Assembly (NCBI GenBank): GCA_003506095.1
Contig: DNWZ01000099.1
Location: 1 to 27,133 of the forward strand
DNA length: 27,133 nt
Direction: 5' to 3'
From: Planctomycetaceae bacterium
Lineage (GTDB): Bacteria > Planctomycetota > Planctomycetia > Pirellulales > Pirellulaceae
Made by a program: the position numbers and the translations under genes
Shown here: positions 22,721 through 27,133 of the stretch, in pieces
Layout of the letters: each line of letters opens with the position of its first letter
Numbering within the stretch: position 1 is the stretch's first letter
Notes under the pieces: model-generated
Seen by the model: only the letters and a program-made list of their open reading frames with translations
The model's database searches: none
Told to the model about the DNA's origin: nothing

Positions 22721-25700
22721 CTAACGGTTTTCGGCGGCCACAAGATCTTTCAACAACCGCTCGAACGCTTGCAAACGCGGACTGCCCGGATGCCGCTCGG
22801 CGAGCCAAGTCACGGCCTGGTCGCGAACCGATTCACTGTCGGCATCACGAGCCAAAACACTGCAAATCGCCGCGACAAAGTCGTCTCTTCCGACTCGCTG
22901 GTCACCCGCGATCCGCCCTTCACCCAGCTTCGCCTTTGCACCCGAAACATCGCCACACAACGCCATCGCCGCCGCCAACGTCGATCGGTATCGCAGGTTG
23001 TGAGGCGAAGCCTTCGTCGCTCGCTGAGCAAACTCAAGGGATTGCTGATAATCGCGAAGGTCCGCCTGCGGGTGAGCCAGCAGTAACAGCGCCAAGTGAT
23101 CCGCCGCTTCGACGTGCCCGTTGATCGCCAAATCTCGCCAATACGTCTCGGCTTCGCTCAACCGTTCCGTCGCCAATTCGGGCTCACCGGCCGTCGCCAG
23201 CTCCAAACCTTCGCGATACATCACGTGAGCCAACGAATAACGATACTCCGCGATCGCCGGAAACTCTTCCACCAAAGACCTCAGCCCTTGGATCGCAACA
23301 TCAAACAGCAGCTTCGCATCCTGCGGCAGGACGCCACCCGACGCCTCGGCCTGGCCAACCTTCACGACCGCTAGCGCCGCATGACTTCTGGAAATTGCCA
23401 GCCGATGGCGATGGTCAACCGCATCAGGAAACAGTTCTGCCAACTCCTGAAAAGTCTGCACGGCGGCCGAGGCATGCCCAAACGCCCGGTCGCCATCACC
23501 CTCTCGCTGCAACACGATCTGGCTGAGCGCATCTTCGCACACCGCATTCTGTTCATGGTAACGCGCGATGTCGGGATAAGCCCGCAACAACTCTTGCCAC
23601 CGGCTGCTCGCCTGTCCAAGCATCGCCCGGGCTTCGTCCAGCCGCTCGTCATCAAACATAGCGATACCAAGGTCGGCCAGAGTCAACGCCAGACTTTCGG
23701 CATAACGCGGTACATCCGGCAACGCGATCACCAATTTTTCGTAATGCTCCACAGCCAACGCAAGCGTCTGTTCCATCTCTTTCTGCATCCCTGCGGTTCG
23801 TTGAACATTTGCACGCGACACACACGCCGATGCCAACGCATCAACCCAGTCGGGATCGTCCGCACGCGTCGCCATCGCGCGGCTGAGCCGATCGATCGCC
23901 TCGGCCAAAACCGCATCGGCTCGTTGGTAATCGCCTCGGGCCAGGCAACCGCGTCCCAACAATTCCCTCGCCCTGACGCCCGCCAACACAGCATCTCGCT
24001 CAAACTTCGCTAGCGACGCATCCCAGTCCTCCGCAATCGTTTCACCCGCCGCATCGCCCCGGCTTTTCTGCGCCGACGTAATTGCCTGGTCGCTCCGGGC
24101 AATCACCGACTCCAGTGCCTCGATCGCCGCATCCAACTTTCCTAACGACAAAAGAGTTTCGCCCAAGTTCACGAGCGCCGCGGACAAGTAACTATCCATG
24201 ATCGGTTCCTGTGGATAACGCTCCGCAAGCGCCCCCAGCGCGGCAATTGCAGGCTCCAACTCCGCCTGGGCATCTGCCCAACGATTCTCGTTCGTATAAG
24301 AAATCGCTTTGCGGACATTCGCATTGGCCGCTTCAGCACTCGCCAAGTGCCCAATCTGTGGCTGCGATTCCAGCTTTTCCAACACCTTGATCGCGTCGTC
24401 ATATCGCGACCGCGCCTCGGCCTGCATTAACTGAATCTGATGAATGTCGCCCAATCTTATCAGTGCCCGCGCCCGCTCCAGTTCCAAGTCAGGATCGCGA
24501 CTGCTGCTGGTCGCCAATTGCCGATAATCGTCCGCCGCTAGCTCCAACATCCGCGTTCGAATCGACTGTGTACCTGGAAAAAACTGCAATGCCTCGTTGC
24601 TGCCCACCAACCAAGTATCGATCGCCTGACGCGATTGCCGATACCGCTGCATCGCCTCGGCCTTCGCAACTTCGGCCTGCTGCTTTGCCACCAATTCACG
24701 CTTTCGCGCCGTATTGATCAACGCCCCAGCAGCAACCGCCACGACCAGGAAAGCGATCAAAAACATACCGCCCGATACGACCCAAGTATGATGGCGTCGC
24801 ACCCATCGTCCCAGCCGCTCTGCGATGCTTTCGCGGTCACGATGTGCCAACACGAGGTCGTCAGCCAACCAACGTTCAATATCTTCAATCATCGCGCCGA
24901 CATCGGCATAACGTTCGATCGGATCGACGCTTAACGACTTCGAACAAATCGACACCAGCGCCCGAGGCACCTTGGGCGCAATCACTCGCAGCGAACGCAA
25001 ACGCCCCGAGCGAACATTCTCGATCACCTCCAGACTCGACCGTCCTTCTACTGACCTTTGACCGCTAAGCAGAGTGAACAGCGTCGCGCCAAGACTATAA
25101 ATGTCCGACGTCGCATCCAGCTTATCATTCAAACCCATCGCCTGCTCAGGACTCATATAAGCCGGTGTTCCCATCACCGCGCCGCCCATCGTCTCCGTCG
25201 CGATCGATTGCAAAAGTGGGTTGTCATGCCCAGCAGACTCACCAGTACCCTGACTTGCCAAAACCTTGGCCAGTCCCCAGTCAACCACCATCGTTTCGCC
25301 ATACTGTCCCAACATCACGTTATCCGGCTTGATGTCGCGATGCAGCACACCGTGCTCGTGGGCATAATGAATCGCACGACAAACATCAACAAACGTTCGC
25401 AGCAATGACTTGAAATCACGCGAATAATAGTCAACACCCACCCCATCCGGATTGTCGGCATGGTATTGATTGATCGCCGCCTGAAAACTAGTGCCGGCAA
25501 TGAAACGCATCGCATAATAAGGCCGGCCGTCGCTGTAACGCCCCAGCCCATATACAGGCACGATCCCCGGGTGCTCCAACGCACCGGTGATTACCGCCTC
25601 AGCGACAAACCGATCTTGATTGAACCGATTCTTACTGTGGCGAGCTTGGATTTCTTTCAGCGCAACGGTTCGTCCCAATTCCAAATCGCGAGCGACAAAC

Positions 25701-26134
25701 ACTTCGCCAAGCCCACCCCTGGCGTGGGCTTTGATCGTTTGAAAGCGAGATCCGCCTTGCGAAGCACTCCTCTGTCCCGAAGCTGCTTTGCCGGAACGAA
25801 CGACCGCCGGTTGTGCCGAGTCGACTGTTTGATCGACATTTTCACCCCGATCGCTCGTAGGCACAGACCCAGGCGCACTATCAAGGGTCGCGGTAACGTC
25901 CATTTGAACCCCAGACGTGTTGCCGTCCATTCTCTGGTCCGTCGTTGCAGCAATATCCAACGTCGCATCCACCAATGCTGATACGACAGGACCACTACCG
26001 CCATCACAAGTTTCATCGATATCTGCAGAGCCGGAATCGACCCGAGCGTGTTCACTGCCATTCAAGTGCTCCGTCGCATCGATGCCATTGGACTCAGCAA
26101 CTCTCTCTGGCACGATGTCGTCTCGGTCAATCAC
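22721..26134 (-). CDS. Hanks-type Ser/Thr protein kinase with transmembrane segment and C-terminal helical repeats
   Basis: A 1137-residue protein. Residues 1-125 are a low-complexity acidic leader. The kinase domain (about 130-420) shows the Gly-rich loop 'ARGGLGEVFVARD', catalytic Lys K160 ('VALKEI'), 'HRDIKPDN' (265-272, catalytic D267), 'DWG' in place of DFG (285-287), 'GTPAYMSPE' (322-330) and 'SDIYSLG' (343-349). A single membrane helix lies at about 450-473. After it come roughly 660 residues of helical repeats ('YAESLALTLADLGIAMF', 'SLEFAQRATKASPHNLRYRSTLAAAMALCG'), TPR-like, probably a sensor or scaffold on the other side of the membrane. The DWG variant is common in this type of kinase, so activity is plausible. 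Translation apparently starts at GTG 26132-26134, 12 nt after the stop of the dockerin protein, implying one transcript. Confidence 0.93.
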   Translation of the reverse strand: MIDRDDIVPERVAESNGIDATEHLNGSEHARVDSGSADIDETCDGGSGPVVSALVDATLDIAATTDQRMDGNTSGVQMDVTATLDSAPGSVPTSDRGENVDQTVDSAQPAVVRSGKAASGQRSASQGGSRFQTIKAHARGGLGEVFVARDLELGRTVALKEIQARHSKNRFNQDRFVAEAVITGALEHPGIVPVYGLGRYSDGRPYYAMRFIAGTSFQAAINQYHADNPDGVGVDYYSRDFKSLLRTFVDVCRAIHYAHEHGVLHRDIKPDNVMLGQYGETMVVDWGLAKVLASQGTGESAGHDNPLLQSIATETMGGAVMGTPAYMSPEQAMGLNDKLDATSDIYSLGATLFTLLSGQRSVEGRSSLEVIENVRSGRLRSLRVIAPKVPRALVSICSKSLSVDPIERYADVGAMIEDIERWLADDLVLAHRDRESIAERLGRWVRRHHTWVVSGGMFLIAFLVVAVAAGALINTARKRELVAKQQAEVAKAEAMQRYRQSRQAIDTWLVGSNEALQFFPGTQSIRTRMLELAADDYRQLATSSSRDPDLELERARALIRLGDIHQIQLMQAEARSRYDDAIKVLEKLESQPQIGHLASAEAANANVRKAISYTNENRWADAQAELEPAIAALGALAERYPQEPIMDSYLSAALVNLGETLLSLGKLDAAIEALESVIARSDQAITSAQKSRGDAAGETIAEDWDASLAKFERDAVLAGVRARELLGRGCLARGDYQRADAVLAEAIDRLSRAMATRADDPDWVDALASACVSRANVQRTAGMQKEMEQTLALAVEHYEKLVIALPDVPRYAESLALTLADLGIAMFDDERLDEARAMLGQASSRWQELLRAYPDIARYHEQNAVCEDALSQIVLQREGDGDRAFGHASAAVQTFQELAELFPDAVDHRHRLAISRSHAALAVVKVGQAEASGGVLPQDAKLLFDVAIQGLRSLVEEFPAIAEYRYSLAHVMYREGLELATAGEPELATERLSEAETYWRDLAINGHVEAADHLALLLLAHPQADLRDYQQSLEFAQRATKASPHNLRYRSTLAAAMALCGDVSGAKAKLGEGRIAGDQRVGRDDFVAAICSVLARDADSESVRDQAVTWLAERHPGSPRLQAFERLLKDLVAAENR

Positions 26135-26146
26135 GGCAATACTACC

Positions 26147-27133
26147 CTAACTCAGCAACAACGGATCAGCGAACGCTTCATCGACAAGAGCGATTTTATC
26201 AACTGGCGACTCGTCCGTGTCGTTGGACACAGATTCTTTAAATCCCCCTACTCCACCCTTGGGACCGATCGATGATGGTGACGAGCTTTCATAGATCAAC
26301 GCCTTTGACTTAGGAATGATCTCTTGCGAAACGCTGATGTCGTCACCACGCTTCGCTGCAGCATTATCGATCCCGCTAGTCTGGTCATTGAAAAGCTGAG
26401 GCGAGAAAACGGTCTGCTCCCCTTCGCCTGATCCGCTCTCGCGATTGATCCGCGCGATCTCAATCAACACCAACAACGCATCCAGCGGCGTCAGTTGATT
26501 GTCTTGACTGACATCGACAAACCGATACTGCTCGACCATCGTTTCGGTCAGCGGCAAGAACGCCCCGTTCGGATCAGCCAGTTGACGCGATTGCATCGAC
26601 GTCAAAACCACCAGAGCATCCAACGACTCCACACGCCCTGATCCGTCGACATCGAACCGATTCAGCGGATTGCCAAAGTCAAAAGGACCATTGACCAAAA
26701 CCGTCGCGCCCGACTTGCTGAAACGCCGATGAATCGCGCCATCTACCAACGTCACGCCACCAAACCCCCACGATCCATCAAAGACAACCTGATCTCCCGA
26801 ATCTGCAAACACGGTTACCGTCGAATTGGCAAACAACCCTGCGATCTTACCACTGTCCAGACGCAGTTCATTATCACCCAATCCCCGCAAATCGATCGTT
26901 TGAACATTGGTCAACGCCGCATCCGTCATCGCCGCCAAATCGATCACACCGTTGGGCGCCGGTGGCACCAGAATTGGCGAGGCGCTCGGCACATCGAAAC
27001 GCAAAACGTTCGACGCCGCATTCACATTACCCGCCGCATCGGACACAGCACCCCCGCGCACTGATAACTCAAACATGCCGCCCGTCGCCGTTGCCCTCAC
27101 TGAGTATCGCCCATCACCCAGCGGCAGCGGCTC
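26147..27133 (-). CDS. Surface/secreted protein with Ig-like end and dockerin-type repeats (N-terminus outside window)
   Basis: The frame is open to the right edge, so about 328 C-terminal residues are visible and the GTG at 27098-27100 is not a real start. The first visible part ('PLGDGRYSVRATATGG' into 'LSVRGGAVSDAAGNVNAASNVLRFDV') is the end of an Ig-like or cadherin-like domain. A beta-rich block follows ('TIDLRGLGDNELRLDSGKI' then 'TVFADSGDQVVFDGSWGF'). Then come two dockerin type I-like calcium loops: 'FDVDGSGRVESLDALVVL' and 'VDVSQDNQLTPLDALLVLIEI', with Asp/Asn spacing typical of EF-hand-like loops. The last ~70 residues are low-complexity and acidic. This layout is typical of large planctomycete surface or adhesin proteins. 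It stops 12 nt before the kinase gene. Confidence 0.8.
   Translation of the reverse strand, partial: EPLPLGDGRYSVRATATGGMFELSVRGGAVSDAAGNVNAASNVLRFDVPSASPILVPPAPNGVIDLAAMTDAALTNVQTIDLRGLGDNELRLDSGKIAGLFANSTVTVFADSGDQVVFDGSWGFGGVTLVDGAIHRRFSKSGATVLVNGPFDFGNPLNRFDVDGSGRVESLDALVVLTSMQSRQLADPNGAFLPLTETMVEQYRFVDVSQDNQLTPLDALLVLIEIARINRESGSGEGEQTVFSPQLFNDQTSGIDNAAAKRGDDISVSQEIIPKSKALIYESSSPSSIGPKGGVGGFKESVSNDTDESPVDKIALVDEAFADPLLLS

Overview
The window looks like chromosomal DNA from a planctomycete of the Pirellulaceae/Rhodopirellula type. This is inferred from gene content, not from a marker gene. The pointers are an 'EDWPQWRG' PQQ-type beta-propeller protein, a secreted DUF1080 + LamG-like protein, a Tat-exported TIM-barrel isomerase, a dockerin-bearing surface protein, a large serine/threonine kinase with a C-terminal repeat region, moderate GC content, and start sites that mostly lack a clear Shine-Dalgarno sequence. 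No rRNA, tRNA, CRISPR array or insertion sequence was seen.

Left part (1-5307). The window opens in the 3' end of a gene for a DUF3320-type domain, probably the tail of a large DUF4011-type helicase. It is followed by a LURP-one-like protein, a small three-helix membrane protein and an orphan comB-like 2-phosphosulfolactate phosphatase. On the minus strand lies a compact purE-purK unit (ATGA overlap), with a secreted sugar-phosphate-isomerase-like gene starting 14 bp after purK.

Middle (5308-14802). This holds secreted or envelope proteins and housekeeping genes: DUF1080/LamG protein, family 4 glycosyltransferase, PQQ beta-propeller protein with a second exported protein 62 bp behind it, an RlmM/FtsJ-type RNA 2'-O-methyltransferase with a visible K-D-K-E tetrad, an exported hypothetical protein, and folC. 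Two sizeable hairpins lie between convergent gene pairs.

Right part (15166-27133). A translationally coupled three-gene unit (ABC ATPase, permease, membrane-anchored partner) is joined by two ATGA overlaps; its permease carries about 265 residues of apparently soluble sequence between membrane segments. On the opposite strand, read from the right edge, come the end of a dockerin-type surface protein, a 1137-residue Ser/Thr kinase starting 12 nt later, a possible 67-codon Cys-rich ORF, and a TonB-dependent receptor. The receptor has the best Shine-Dalgarno sequence noticed in the window. The stop codon of the small ORF lies on that Shine-Dalgarno sequence, and a perfect 6-bp hairpin sits just ahead of it.

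The parts most worth a second look are the ABC/anchored-partner operon and the kinase / small Cys-rich ORF / TonB-receptor arrangement. The palindrome CGATCG is also strikingly over-represented at the left end.
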